Shown here: piece after piece, positions 24,666-35,611 of the stretch
How positions within the stretch are numbered: the first letter of the stretch is position 1
Layout: each line of letters begins with the position of its first letter
Assembly: GCA_002238415.1 (NCBI GenBank)
Contig: MPMI01000016.1
Location: forward strand, 1-64,000
Reading direction: 5' to 3'
DNA: 64,000 bases
DNA from: Desulfurellaceae bacterium bin18
GTDB taxonomy: Bacteria; Desulfobacterota; Binatia; Bin18
Notes under the pieces: generated by a model
Seen by the model: only the letters and a program-made list of their open reading frames with translations
What the model was told of the DNA's origin: nothing
The model's database searches: none
Made by a program: the position numbers and the translations under genes

Positions 24666-25217
24666 ATGAAACTCTCACAGCCCCGCATCACCCCACTCAC
24701 CGCAGACGAATGGACGGACGAACAACGCGCTTCCCTTGAGACTCGCTCCCGTGAAGGCCGGGTGTATAATGTCGTTGGTACGCTGGCGCGACATTGGGAA
24801 GCTGCGAAGAAATTCCAGGTTTGGGCCTACCACATCATGGGCGAGACCTCGACCTTGGTCCCTAGAGAACGCGAATTATTGATCCTGCGTATCGGCTGGC
24901 TGTGTCAGGCGGAATACGAGTGGGGCCAGCATGTTATTTTTGGCAGAGAAGCCGGGCTGACGGACGAAGAAATCGCACGGATTAAAGAGGGCCCGGACGC
25001 GGACGGCTGGGAGCCGTTTGACGCCAGCCTGCTGCGCGCCGCGGACGAACTGCACGCGGACGCGTTTATCAGTGACGGAACCTGGGTGGCCCTGAGCGAG
25101 CGCTATACGACCCAGCAACTCATGGACGTGGTCTTCACCGTCGGCCAGTACAATATGGTGTCCATGGCGCTCAATTCCTTCGGCGTCCAACTGGACAACG
25201 GCGTCAAAGGCTTCTGA
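24666..25217 (+). CDS. Carboxymuconolactone-decarboxylase/AhpD-fold protein
   Basis: A 183-aa all-helical protein. The core motif ERELLILRIGWLCQAEYEWGQH matches the carboxymuconolactone decarboxylase-like group that replaces the AhpD redox CxxC with ExEW; one cysteine lies four residues before it. Such proteins act as gamma-lactone decarboxylases or uncharacterised enzymes next to aromatic degradation genes. The start at ATG 24666 has AAAGAGG ahead of it. It is in tandem with the upstream amidohydrolase, so the pair may form a catabolic unit. Peroxidase activity is unlikely without the cysteine pair. Confidence 0.78.
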   Translation: MKLSQPRITPLTADEWTDEQRASLETRSREGRVYNVVGTLARHWEAAKKFQVWAYHIMGETSTLVPRERELLILRIGWLCQAEYEWGQHVIFGREAGLTDEEIARIKEGPDADGWEPFDASLLRAADELHADAFISDGTWVALSERYTTQQLMDVVFTVGQYNMVSMALNSFGVQLDNGVKGF

Positions 25218-25284
25218 CACTCGTCCTTCCCTTGGAAGAATAGGCCAAGAACAAGGCTCTCACTCGGACACCAGTCGCCTTGCC

Positions 25285-28200
25285 GTGGATTTTCTCGCTC
25301 TAGACCTCGAAGTCGGACGGAATGACGATCGCATACATGCCTTTGGTGCGGTGCGGTCGCGGAGCGGCAAGGCCCAAACATTTCACGGCGGAGACCTGGA
25401 CACGGCCCTGAAAAACCTGGACGCATTCGCCAAGGGTGCGGATTACCTGCTGGGCCATAATCTGATCGCGTTCGACCTGCCCCATCTGAATGCGGCAAAA
25501 CCCGACCTGCGACTGTTGCGCCTGTCTGCGGTAGATACCTTGCGGCTCAATCCCCTGGCCTTCCCCCGCCACCCCTATCATCATCTGGTCAAGCACTATC
25601 AGGACGGACAGCTCAAACGCGGACGCGTCAACGACCCGGAGCTGGACGCCCGCCTCTCCCTGGACGTTTTCAGCGACCAGCAAAAAGCGCTGAGGGAGGC
25701 GAATCCCGACTTGCTGGCCGCCTGGCATTGGCTGACCAGCGCGGACGATACTGGGGCCGGCTTTAACGCTTTTTTCTCAGCCCTGCGAGGGGCAGCCCGA
25801 CCGTCCCACGTTGATGCCTATAGGGCGATCCGCGACCGGCTCGCGGACACGACATGTCTCACCCAGAGCCGTGCAGTGCTGCAAGAAGTCCTGGCGGATA
25901 CGGCCGGCAACGGGTGGGGGCTGGCCTATGCGCTGGCCTGGCTGTCGGTGGCCGGCGGAAACTCTGTTATGCCACCCTGGGTACGGCATCAGTTCCCCGA
26001 AGCCGGTGCGCTGATACGCCGGTTGCGAGACACGGCCTGCACCAGCCCGGCCTGCAAGTGGTGTCGGGAACGGCACGACGCCCGCAAGGAGCTGACCCGC
26101 TGGTTCGGGTTTCCAGACTTTCGTACAGAACCCCGCGACGAGAATGGCCGGCCCATGCAACAGGCCATTGTCGAGGCGATCATGGCCGGACAACACGTGC
26201 TGGGCATTTTGCCGACCGGCACCGGCAAATCCCTATGCTATCAAATCCCGGCCTTATCCCGATACGATAAGACTGGCGCGCTGACTGTGGTCATCTCGCC
26301 GCTGGTGGCGCTTATGGCAGACCAAGTCGCCGGCTTGGAAGCCAACGGCGTCGTGTCCAGCGTGACCATCAACGGCATGTTGTCCATGCCCGAGCGCGCC
26401 GCGGCCCTGGATCGGGTGCGCCTGGGCGATACCAGCATCCTCATTGTCTCACCCGAGCAACTGCGCAGCCGGGCCGTGCGCCGAGTCCTGGACCAGCGCG
26501 AGATCGGTACCTGGGTACTGGACGAGGCGCATTGTCTGTCACGCTGGGGCCACGACTTCCGGCCCGACTACCGCTACGTAGCCCGCTTTATCCGCGAGAA
26601 GACACCCGACGGGCAAATAGTCTGCCTGACGGCAACGGCCAAGCCCGATGTGCGGGAAGACATCCGCGTCCACTTCCGTGACAAGCTCGGCGTTGACCTG
26701 ACCGTTTTCGACGGCGGCGCACAACGCACCAACCTGGAATTTGAGGTTGTGCCGACGACGGGCGGCGAGAAATTCGCCCATATCCACCAAATCCTGACCG
26801 TAGACCTGCCGCCGGGAACGTCCGGCGGTGCTATCGTCTACTGCGCTACGCGCCGCCAAACCGAAGATATTGCCCAATATCTCTGCGCCAAGAATATCGA
26901 TGCGGCCCATTTTCATGCCGATCTGTCACCGGAGACCAAGAAGAGTGTGCAGCAGCACTTCATCAGTGGCGATATCCGGGTAATCGTCGCTACCAACGCC
27001 TTCGGCATGGGTATCGACAAACCGGACGTACGGCTGGTCATTCACGCCGACATCCCCGGTTCGCTGGAAAACTATGTGCAGGAAGCGGGCCGGGCCGGTC
27101 GCGACCGGGAAAAGGCGCGCTGCGTACTGCTCTACACCACGGACGATGTCGAGCGACAGTTCGGTATGTCGGCCCGCTCGCGGCTGACCCGACAGGAAAT
27201 CCACGCCATCCTCAAGGCGCTGCGCAACCTGGATCGCAAGAAGCGCATGAACGGCCAAGTCGTCGCCACCGCAGGAGAGATTCTGGGCGAGGACGAGGAC
27301 GCCGCGTTCGAGCGCGACTCCGCGACCGACGATACCCGCGTACGGACTGCCATCTCCTGGCTGGAAGAAGCCGAATTATTAGCCCGTGGGGAGGACCGCG
27401 TACAGGTCTTCCCATCTTCCCTGCGTGTCAGCTCAATAGAGGAGGCCCGCGCCAAACTGGCCAGGACACCCGTTACAACCGACTATCGCAAGCGGTTATT
27501 AGCCATTACCGAGAGCGTGATCGATGCCGATCCTGACGAGGGTATCTCTACCGACGAGTTGATGACAGTCTCCGGGTTGCCTGCGGAACAGGTACGCCGC
27601 GCCCTGCACGACCTGGAGCGACTGGGGATTGCCAATAACGACACTGCACTGACCGCCTTTGTCCATACCGGGGTCCAGCATGCCTCGCCAAAACGCTTCG
27701 ACGAAGCCGCGGACCTAGAGCGCGCCCTCATCGCCTCCCTGCAAGAAGCGGCCCCAGACATGGGGAAGGACGACACCTCAACGCTGCACGTGCGCCTCGC
27801 AACCCAGCGGCTCAAGGACGCCGGTCACACTTCCGCCCTGCCGGAACGTGTGGTGCGCATTCTACGCGGTCTTGCCCTAGACGGACGCGGTGAGGAGGGC
27901 GGCAGGGGCAGTCTGGGCTTACGCGAGTTGGGCCGCGAGGCCGTACAGATCACGCTCCAGCGCGAGTAGGCCGCGCTGATAGAGACCGCGGAGCGGCGCC
28001 GGGCTGCGGCTCGGGTGCTGTTGGACCATCTGCTCAACAGCCTGCCACCAGGAAGTCGAGGTACGGACCTGTTGGTCGAAACAACGCTCGGCAAGCTGCT
28101 AAATGCGATCCGATCCGACCTGGAACTGAAGACCACGGTCAGGAATCCCGAACGGCTGCTGGACCGCGCCCTGCTGTGGCTGCACGAACAGGAGATCATC

Positions 28201-30366
28201 CGCCTCAATAAGGGACTGGCCATCTTCCGCCCCGCCATGTCCATCCGTCTGAGTCAGGACAGACGCGGATTCGTCAATGCTGATTTCGAACCGCTCAAGC
28301 TCCATTACCAGGACCAAGTGCTTCAGATTCACGTCATGACGGAGTATGCCCAGCGCGGCTTGCAGGCCATGACCGACGCGCTGGTTCTCGTCATGGATTA
28401 TTTTGGTCTGAAGCAGCAGGACTTTTTACGTCGCTGGCTGCCAAATCACGACAAGGACATTACACGCCAGACCACGCCGGAATCGTGGCGGACCATTGTG
28501 GAAGACCTGAGAAATCCCGTCCAGCAGCGCATCGTCGCTGACGACCGGGAGCAGACCAACGTCCTGGTACTGGCCGGCCCCGGCTCCGGCAAGACGCGAG
28601 TCCTAGTGCATCGGATTGCCTATCTATTACGCGTGCGGCGCGAAAACTCGCGCGGCATTCTGGCCCTCGCCTATAATCGCCATGCCGCGGTAGAAATTCG
28701 TCGTCGCCTGGCCGACCTGCTCGGTGACGATGCCCGAGGCGTGACCGTGCTCACCTGTCACGGCTTCGCCATGCGGCTGATGGGTGCCAGCTTCAGCGGG
28801 CGCGCGGAACGCCTGGACAACGACGCCTTCCGAAAGATACTCCGGCAGGCGGTGGACCTGCTGCGAGGCGCAGGTCTGCCAGCGGACGACGCCGATGAGC
28901 AGCGGGCGCGGCTGTTGGCCGGTTTCCGCTGGATACTCGTAGACGAATACCAGGACATCGGCCCGGAGCAATATGAGTTGATCTCGGCCCTGGCCGGCCG
29001 CACCTTGGCTGACGAGGACGATAAACTCAGCCTGTTTGCCGTGGGCGACGACGACCAGAACATCTACGCTTTCGATGGTGCGTCGGTCGAGTTTATCAAG
29101 CGTTTCGAGGCGGACTATCGGGCCAGACCGGCTTTCCTGACGGACAATTACCGCTCTACGGCCCACATCATTACCGCGGCCAACGCAGCTATTGAGCCAG
29201 CGGCACAGCGCATGAAATCCGACCATCCCATTCATATTGACCGGGCACGCACCAAGCAGCCGTTCGGCGGAGTCTGGGAAGAGTTGGACCCCGTGTCGCG
29301 CGGACGAGTGCAGATTCTACCCATACGGCGTGACCCTATCTCGCAGGCCCAAGCAGTAATAGCGGAGTTGCAGCGCCTGTCCGCCCTGGCGCCGAGATGG
29401 GACTGGTCCGGCTGCGCGGCCATTGCTCGCAAGTGGCAATACCTGGAGCCGGTGCGGGCCTGCTGTGAAGTCCACGGTATTCCGGTCCAGATGGGAAATG
29501 AGGAAATCCCGGGGTTTTGGCGATTACGAGAGACCCAGGCATTGCTTGCCTGGCTACGCCAACGCAAAACCGATCTCGTGGACAGTACCGTCCTCAGCGC
29601 TTGGCTGGACGGCCAATTCTCTAATCCCTGGACCGAACTGCTGCGAGAAGCCATAGACGAATATGCTCTGGAAACCGGTAGGACGGAAGCTCCGCTGGAT
29701 CACTTTATCGAGTGGCTGGCGGAGTGGGGGCGAGATGTGCGCCGTCGACAGCGCGGCCTGTTACTATTGACCGCGCACCGTGCCAAAGGACTGGAGTTCG
29801 ACCACGTGGTCGTTCTAGACGGTGGCTGGAACAGCCTCAGCCGCGGCGAAGACCCAGACGCACCGCGCCGGCTCTACTACGTGGCCATGACCCGTGCCAG
29901 GCAAACCTTGGCGCTGACGTGCTTTGACGAGTCCCATCCGTTCCAAGCGACCTTGCGCAATCATCCTTCGGTTCTGCACCGCCCCCCGGTCGCAGTACCG
30001 CCGCCCATCCTAGATATGACCACCCGCTATCAGCGACTCAGTCTGCGCGATGTTGATCTGAGCTTCGCGGGACGCTACCGGGCCAACGACCCAGTGCATC
30101 GTGCCATCACCGCTCTTTCGCCCGGTGACCCGCTCCGAGTCCGTACCACGCAGCAACCGTGGCAACTGCTGGACCGCGCCGGCAACGTGGTGGGCCGCCT
30201 CGCCAAAAGCTATACGCCGCCGCCTGCCATGCGCTTGCGGACGGCAACAGTCCTGGCCATTGTGATGCGGAGACGGAGTGATTCGGAACCGCAGTACCAG
30301 AACGCTCTCAAATGCGAGGAATGGGAGGTGGTGGTGCCGGAACTGGTGTTTCAACGCGCGGGCTGA
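25285..30366 (+). pseudogene. Exonuclease-RecQ-UvrD giant helicase, interrupted by an in-frame TAG
   Basis: One frame runs from GTG 25285 to 30366 (1693 codons) with a single TAG at 27967-27969. Residues 1-150 look like a DnaQ/DEDD exonuclease (FLALDLEVG, LLGHNLIAFDLPHL). Residues about 280-650 are a RecQ helicase: ILPTGTGKSLCYQ, DEAHCLSRWGHDFRP and QEAGRAGRDREKARC. After the TAG comes a UvrD/Rep helicase: LVLAGPGSGKTRVLVHR, ILVDEYQDIGPEQYE, GDDDQNIYAFDGAS, TAHRAKGLEFDHVV and YVAMTRARQTLAL. RecQ-UvrD fusions of about this length are known in bacteria. No ribosome binding site supports the downstream GTG at 28015. A nonsense change (Gln or Glu to TAG) or a base error is the simplest reading; expression as two proteins is possible. 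Confidence 0.7.
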
Positions 30367-30431
30367 TCCACTCCGTTGTTTCGCCATGCGGAGGATGGAG
30401 GACGTTGGTATCCAACACCCAGACAGAGACC

Positions 30432-30605
30432 TCAGACACGCCGCACTCTTTGTTTCCGTTCCCGCCGTGCGGTTCTGATCTCCCGCTCTACGTCTACGGG
30501 CGTGATAGCCTCCGCGCCGTTTTTGGAGGCCCGTGTCCGCATCGCGAGCACAGCCCGGCGAGCACAGGCAAACAGACCACTGAGTCTTTCAGCCTTCATC
30601 AACAT
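30432..30605 (-). CDS. Possible small arginine-rich protein, unrecognised
   Basis: A 57-aa frame beginning MLMKAERLSGLF. Its C-terminus, EAITPVDVEREIRTARRERK, is reminiscent of the tails of some small antitoxin-like proteins. It overlaps the 3' end of the luciferase-like gene by 17 bases on the same strand and has no clear ribosome binding site. No toxin gene follows. It may be an antitoxin remnant or a chance frame. Confidence 0.2.
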   Translation of the reverse strand: MLMKAERLSGLFACARRAVLAMRTRASKNGAEAITPVDVEREIRTARRERKQRVRRV

Positions 30606-31602
30606 ACTCTCGCAGCGCCGGTAACACCTGCTCGCCCAATAAGCGTAGGCCCTCTGCGGTTGTGAGACCATGGGGAGTACCAAACTCGACCCGTCGGGCA
30701 CCGGCTTCAAACAGCGCCGCGGCTTGGTTGGCCACCTGGTCCGGCGTTCCGGCAAAAGCCAACCGCTGGAGTAAATCGTCAGAGATATAGCTCCCGGCCT
30801 GCTCAAAATCATAGGCATCGGTCGCCTCCTTGAGGCGCGTCAACAACTCGGGCTCAATGGCCAGGCTGTGGTCCAGCGTGGCGATAATCGGCAGATAGAG
30901 CGCGGCTTCTCGTCGAGCCAGATCACGAGCGGCTTTCCCGTCCGTATCAACCACGGTGACCGCGCCAACCACTAGGCCAATTTCGTCAGCCTGCCGTCGG
31001 GCCTGCACAGCACTCTCGACTATAGCAACGCGCATCTGAGACACTGCGGTTGGGTTCGTTGTTCCGCCGAGTTTGACCTCGGCAATGTCTTCAATACAGG
31101 CGGCAAGCGTCTTCTGCCCCCACGTTCCCAGCAAAAAAGGCAGCTCTGGCCTGTGTATCTTCCAGCGCAGAGCCGCGCCACCTGCTAAGGAAAATACCTC
31201 TCCCCGATAGGGTTGGGTCGATCGGCTGAGCAGATGTCGAATGCAACCAAACGCCTCACGGAGTGCGGTGATGGGTCGCTGAGGATGCAAACCGACAAAA
31301 TCCAGCCAGCCTCCACGCGCCAAGCCCAAGTACGCCCGCCCGTGCGAGGCTTCATCCAGAAGCGCGATATTGCCGGCGATATTGATAGGGTGACAGGTGA
31401 ACGGATTAACCGCCGCGGGACCGATACGGACGCGGGTCGAGTGTCGCGCGATTTCCAGCAACGGCAGCCAGGCCGGCTGATACAGCATGTCATTATAGAC
31501 ACTCACGCCAGCAAAGCCGTAGTCTTCAACTGTTTTCGCCAGCGGCCCGTAGGCGGAGAGGGGTTTATCCGTCTGAAAGGCAATGCTGACTGAACCGCGC
31601 AT
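30589..31602 (-). CDS. Luciferase-like (F420-type) oxidoreductase
   Basis: A 337-aa TIM-barrel flavin or F420-dependent enzyme. Family marks are GFAGVSVYNDMLYQPAW near residue 30, RVRIGPAAVNPFTCHP near residue 60 and GRAYLGLARGGWLD near residue 90. The layout is of the methylene-tetrahydromethanopterin reductase-like group. I choose ATG 31602 (MRGSVSIAFQ) over a TTG five codons upstream. It is 66 bases downstream of another F420-type gene on the same strand, forming a two-gene operon. Substrate is unknown. It overlaps the exonuclease-helicase region only by convergence. Confidence 0.82.
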   Translation of the reverse strand: MRGSVSIAFQTDKPLSAYGPLAKTVEDYGFAGVSVYNDMLYQPAWLPLLEIARHSTRVRIGPAAVNPFTCHPINIAGNIALLDEASHGRAYLGLARGGWLDFVGLHPQRPITALREAFGCIRHLLSRSTQPYRGEVFSLAGGAALRWKIHRPELPFLLGTWGQKTLAACIEDIAEVKLGGTTNPTAVSQMRVAIVESAVQARRQADEIGLVVGAVTVVDTDGKAARDLARREAALYLPIIATLDHSLAIEPELLTRLKEATDAYDFEQAGSYISDDLLQRLAFAGTPDQVANQAAALFEAGARRVEFGTPHGLTTAEGLRLLGEQVLPALREYVDEG

Positions 31603-31668
31603 GACCAGCCTGTTCAAGAGCGACCGGCACCGTATTCCGACCGGCCGCTCTTGCGCTTCCTGTTCGAC

Positions 31669-32547
31669 CTACGCACCGGGCGCGAAGGCTTCAACCGCAC
31701 GCATATCGGGTAGGGATTCATCGTCTGCCTTGACCGGCAGGAAGCAGACATGCGTGGCACCAGCTTTGAGATGGGCGTCGATACGGTCCTGAATCTGCTC
31801 TTCGCTACCCCAGGCAACAATAGCATCCACCAGAGCATCGCTGCATCCGTCCTCAAAGTCCACGTCCTTCCAGCCCAGATTTTTCAGGTTGTTGGTGTAA
31901 TTGGGCAGGCGGGGGACATAGGTCTTCATATACTGCCGCGCGGCGGCACGGGCCTTGGTCGCATCCTTTTCGAGGATGACGGCTTGGGCGGCGCAGATCC
32001 AGGCGTCAGGGCCGATCTGCTCGCGCACATTGGCCGTGTGTTCCGGCGGCACGAAATAGGTATGCGTACCCTGGGCCTGTTCGGCTGACAGGGCCAGCAT
32101 CTTGGGATGCAGGGCGGCAATAACGATGGGAGCCGGCTCTTTGGGTTTCGGCGCTTGGTAAAAGACGTCTTTCAGTTTCGGCAGATATTCCTTCATATAG
32201 CTATAAGGCTTGTTGTAGTCATGTCCGCGCAGATTGGACACAATCGGCTTGTGGCTGACGCCGATGCCGAGCACAAACCGACCGCCCGACAGCTCAGCCA
32301 CCGTGTTGGTTGCCGTGGCCATGGTATAGGCGTCCCGCGCCCAGATATTGGCAATCCCGGTCGCAATGGACAACTGTTCGGTATGACTCAGCAGATAGGC
32401 CGCATGGGCAAACGGCTCGCGCCCGACAGCCTCCGGAATCCACAAGGTCTTATAGCCGGATTTCTCAACCGTCTGGGCGAATTGGGCGCTTTCAGGAGCC
32501 GTCATTCCATCCAGAAAAAACCAGACACCTACTTTGCCGATATCCAT
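31669..32547 (-). CDS. F420-dependent luciferase-like oxidoreductase (TIGR03620-like)
   Basis: A 292-aa TIM-barrel oxidoreductase. KVGVWFFLDGMTAPESAQFA at the start, then WIPEAVGREPFAHAAYLL, ATGIANIWARDAYTMA and YFVPPEHTANVREQIGP, match the TIGR03620 F420-dependent family closely. F420-type members transfer hydride to oxidise alcohols or reduce unsaturated bonds. GAGGAGG precedes ATG 32547. It is co-directional with the neighbouring F420-type gene and divergent from a third luciferase-like gene at 32728, with about 180 bases of shared upstream DNA. No F420 biosynthesis gene occurs in the window. Confidence 0.86.
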   Translation of the reverse strand: MDIGKVGVWFFLDGMTAPESAQFAQTVEKSGYKTLWIPEAVGREPFAHAAYLLSHTEQLSIATGIANIWARDAYTMATATNTVAELSGGRFVLGIGVSHKPIVSNLRGHDYNKPYSYMKEYLPKLKDVFYQAPKPKEPAPIVIAALHPKMLALSAEQAQGTHTYFVPPEHTANVREQIGPDAWICAAQAVILEKDATKARAAARQYMKTYVPRLPNYTNNLKNLGWKDVDFEDGCSDALVDAIVAWGSEEQIQDRIDAHLKAGATHVCFLPVKADDESLPDMRAVEAFAPGA

Positions 32548-32727
32548 ACAAAACCTCCTCACTCAGCAATCTCGTCGTTAATGACGAACCGCACCATATG
32601 CCGGGCGTTATTGGGCTGTCAATCTTGGGGCGGCTTGAGAGCCGCTCTCCCTCGTAAAGACTTGCTCGGATGTGGTATAGCAGCAGGCGAGAGAAACCTC
32701 GCTAGACAAAGAAAGAAGGAGGCATTT

Positions 32728-33600
32728 ATGAAATTCGGCATCCATTATTCTCTGGGTGTTGGCATGAATCCAACCATGGACGATTATGTACGCGTGGCCG
32801 TAAAGGCCGAAGAACTCGGCTATCACTCAGCCTGGTTGGGCGACCACGTTGTCATCCCAGAAAAAATTGAATCTACCTATCCGTATACGCCTGATGGCTC
32901 AGCCAGCTTTCCTCGGCGCTTGCCCTTTCCAGATACCTTTGTCGTCCTGGCAGCCCTGGGCGCTCATACAAAAACCATCAAACTCGGCACCAGCGTAATC
33001 GTCGTCCCGTACCGCAATCCGCTCCCTGTGGCCAAGGCGGTGGCGACGGTCGATATGGCGACCAATGGCCGCTATCTTTTTGGCGTTGGGGTGGGGTGGC
33101 TGGCGGAAGAGTTTGAGGCGTTGGGAGAGAAATTCTCTGAACGGGGCAGCCGCACCAGAGAATATCTTCAGGTCATGAAAGCCGTCTGGCAGGAAGAGGC
33201 CGCCAGCTTTGAAGGCAAATATTTTTCCTTTCCCGACCTGTACGCCCTGCCGCTGCCGGTCCAAAAGCCGCACCCGCCCATCATCTTTGGTGGCGAGAGC
33301 ATGCCGGCCCTCAAGCGCGTCGCCGACTTGGGCGACGGCTGGCAGCCCGGTCCGGTCCCGCTCGAGACGTTGAGAGAACGTATGGGACAACTGAGAGAGC
33401 TTATGGCCGAACGTGGCCGGGATTTTTCGCAGTTGTCAATCTCCATGCTGGGCGATGTCAAAGACCTTCAGGAAAATCCCGATACGCTGGCCGCACTCCG
33501 TGAACTCGGAGTCCAAGAGATGGTGTTATTTATGACAGCCCTGGACACGGATAAGACGCTGGCACAGTTGGAAGAAGCCGCAAACACATTTATGTCCTAG
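32728..33600 (+). CDS. Luciferase-like oxidoreductase (TIGR03619-like)
   Basis: A 290-aa TIM-barrel oxidoreductase with MKFGIHYSLGVGMNPTMDDY at its start. Also seen are LGTSVIVVPYRNPLPVAKAV, GRYLFGVGVGWLAEEFEALG and KPHPPIIFGGESMPALKR, which are the TIGR03619 family marks. AAGGAGG lies seven bases before ATG 32728; a longer open frame upstream is not used. It is followed after 26 bases by a TauD-like dioxygenase in the same direction, so it likely belongs to the same operon. FMN or F420 would be the cofactor. Substrate is unknown. Confidence 0.86.
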   Translation: MKFGIHYSLGVGMNPTMDDYVRVAVKAEELGYHSAWLGDHVVIPEKIESTYPYTPDGSASFPRRLPFPDTFVVLAALGAHTKTIKLGTSVIVVPYRNPLPVAKAVATVDMATNGRYLFGVGVGWLAEEFEALGEKFSERGSRTREYLQVMKAVWQEEAASFEGKYFSFPDLYALPLPVQKPHPPIIFGGESMPALKRVADLGDGWQPGPVPLETLRERMGQLRELMAERGRDFSQLSISMLGDVKDLQENPDTLAALRELGVQEMVLFMTALDTDKTLAQLEEAANTFMS

Positions 33601-33626
33601 GCTGCTTTAAGGGAGGACCGGTTCAT

Positions 33627-34520
33627 ATGACCCTGACATTTCGCAAGCTCCATCCCCATTTCGTGGCCGAGGTCAGCCCCATTGCTCTCCGCCAAGTGAC
33701 TGACCCTGAGACGCTGCTGGAGATTCGCGCCGGCATGGACGAGCACGCCCTGCTCGTCTTCCGCAACCAGCACTTCACGGACGAGGAGCACTTGGCCTTT
33801 GCGCAGCGCCTGGACGGCCGGTTGCACACCAAGACCGGTATCAGCGCGTTCCAGAAAAGCCGCCTGGGCAACGAGGCATTGGCCGACGTCTCCAATCTTA
33901 ACGCGAGCGGGGAAGTCTATCAGGCCGACGACCGCAAGCGCATGTACGGCTTGGGCAATCGGCTCTGGCACGCGGACGCGTCCTTCCAGGACCCGCCCGG
34001 TCGCTACTCCATGCTACTTGCCCGAGTTGTCCCTCCGGTCAACGCGGACACGGAATACGCTGATATGCGAGCGGCCTATGATGCCCTGACTCCAGAGATG
34101 AAAGGCCGGCTTGAGGGGTTGCGTGTGCATCACTCGATTGCCCATTCGCGCGAAATTCTTGGTTTTGAATTTTCCGAGGAAGAACAGGACATCCTCAAGG
34201 GCGCGATTCAGCCGCTGGTCCGCACCCTGCCACGCACGGGACGCAAGTCACTGTACATCGCGGCGCATGCCTCCAAAATCATCGACTGGCCGATTCCCGA
34301 AGGGCGGCTGCTGCTGCTCGACCTGATTGAGCACGCCACCCAACCCGAGTTTGTCTACCGTCACTCCTGGCGCGTCGGAGACCTCGTGATCTACGACAAC
34401 CGAGCGACCATGCACCGGGCCCGGCCGTATGCAGACACGACATACCGGCGCGAGTTGCGGCGGGTGACGACGCTTGACGTCGACCACGCTATCGAGCAGG
34501 CTAGAGCGGTCCATCACTAA
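33627..34520 (+). CDS. TauD/TfdA-family Fe(II)/2-oxoglutarate dioxygenase
   Basis: A 297-aa dioxygenase of the taurine/2,4-D type. The facial triad is seen as LWHADASF (His-x-Asp) and a distal His in TMHRARPY, followed by the 2-oxoglutarate-binding Arg (RRELRRVTT). These enzymes hydroxylate a substrate carbon next to a heteroatom and release sulfite, phenol or similar groups. It lies between a luciferase-like oxidoreductase and a phosphotriesterase-like gene, all in one direction. A second TauD/TfdA gene at 44118-44981 is only distantly similar. Substrate could be an aryloxy acid or sulfonate; this cannot be settled here. Confidence 0.86.
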   Translation: MTLTFRKLHPHFVAEVSPIALRQVTDPETLLEIRAGMDEHALLVFRNQHFTDEEHLAFAQRLDGRLHTKTGISAFQKSRLGNEALADVSNLNASGEVYQADDRKRMYGLGNRLWHADASFQDPPGRYSMLLARVVPPVNADTEYADMRAAYDALTPEMKGRLEGLRVHHSIAHSREILGFEFSEEEQDILKGAIQPLVRTLPRTGRKSLYIAAHASKIIDWPIPEGRLLLLDLIEHATQPEFVYRHSWRVGDLVIYDNRATMHRARPYADTTYRRELRRVTTLDVDHAIEQARAVHH

Positions 34521-34555
34521 GCAACACACAAGGAGAGAGGAAAGGAGGTCCACCT

Positions 34556-35527
34556 ATGGCCAATGTCCAGACCGTACTCGGCGACCGTTCCACTGACGAT
34601 TTGGGATTCACCCTGATCCACGAGCATTTAACCGTCGGCTTCCCCGGCTATGAATGGGACAACATTAGCTTTGACCGTAAAAAGGAGATCGCCGGCGCTG
34701 TAGAAAAACTCAAAGAGATCAAAGAGCTCGGCGTGACCTCGTTTGTTGATCCCTGCCCGATGGAATTGGGTCGCGACCCGGAATTTGCCGCGGAATGCGC
34801 GGACAAATCCGGCCTGAATGTCGTAGTCGCCACCGGCCTGTACAACGAAGCGCTCGGTATTCCGCCCCACTTCCGGAGCCTGCCCGTAGACGATATCGCC
34901 GAGATTTATGTGCGGGAGATTACGGACGGCATTGATAAAACGGGCATTAAAGCCGGGATCATCAAGACCGCGACCGGCGGGATTCCGGGCATGACCGAGA
35001 CCGCAAAAACGATCGGTACGCACGAAGAGACCTGTCTGCGCGCGGCCGCCCGTGCCCACAAGGTGACGGGTATTCCCATCCTCTGCCATAATGACGAGTT
35101 GGGTCCATTTGGCCGCGAGACCCTGGACGTGTTTGAAGATGAAGGCGTGGATTTCAACCGCGTGCTCATCGGCCACGCCTGTGGTGTAGGCGATATGCGC
35201 TATTATTTTGACGTTTTGGAGCGCGGCGCATGGATCGGTTTTGACCGCTTCGGCATCGACATCATTGCGCCGGATAAAATGCGCCTGGCCTCGCTGATTG
35301 GCCTGCTGGCCGTCGGCTATGACCGGATTATGCTCTCGCACGATGCCGTCCATTGTCTGATGGGCCGCCCCAGCAAAGCCTGGGAGCAGTTTATCGAAGC
35401 CTGCCCAAACAATAATTATTCGCATATTCTGAAAAACATCATTCCTACCCTGGCCAAAGCCGGTGTGAGCGAAGGCACCATTCACACCATGATGGTCGAA
35501 AATCCCAAGAGCTATTTTGGCGGATAA
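34556..35527 (+). CDS. Phosphotriesterase-family metal hydrolase
   Basis: A 323-aa TIM-barrel hydrolase. Metal ligands are seen as LIHEHL (H22-x-H24), a lysine in GIIKTATGG, histidines in ILCHND and LIGHACG, and an aspartate in MLSHDAV. This is the binuclear-metal pattern of the phosphotriesterase-like lactonase group, so it probably hydrolyses lactones or organophosphates. AAAGGAGG precedes the ATG. It is downstream of TauD-like and luciferase-like genes in the same direction, and a DUF2332 gene follows. The two Lys/His halves are complete, so it should be active. Confidence 0.86.
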   Translation: MANVQTVLGDRSTDDLGFTLIHEHLTVGFPGYEWDNISFDRKKEIAGAVEKLKEIKELGVTSFVDPCPMELGRDPEFAAECADKSGLNVVVATGLYNEALGIPPHFRSLPVDDIAEIYVREITDGIDKTGIKAGIIKTATGGIPGMTETAKTIGTHEETCLRAAARAHKVTGIPILCHNDELGPFGRETLDVFEDEGVDFNRVLIGHACGVGDMRYYFDVLERGAWIGFDRFGIDIIAPDKMRLASLIGLLAVGYDRIMLSHDAVHCLMGRPSKAWEQFIEACPNNNYSHILKNIIPTLAKAGVSEGTIHTMMVENPKSYFGG

Positions 35528-35611
35528 GTCTCGCTCTGGGCGGTTGCCTCGGACAACGCAGCCGCTCAGCCCGCCGTTCGATACGGCAGGCCCGGAGAGT
35601 AGCCCTCAGCC

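Noticed and set aside
27967-27969. TAG recoding as a sense codon in RecQ-UvrD and the luciferase-like pseudogene
   Set aside because: TAG ends several intact genes here (for example the Mo hydroxylase large subunit), so the genome treats it as a stop.
33618-35530. TauD and phosphotriesterase-like genes as a taurine operon
   Set aside because: There is no ABC transporter or regulator of the tau type adjacent, and TauD/TfdA paralogues act on many substrates, so a taurine label is not justified.
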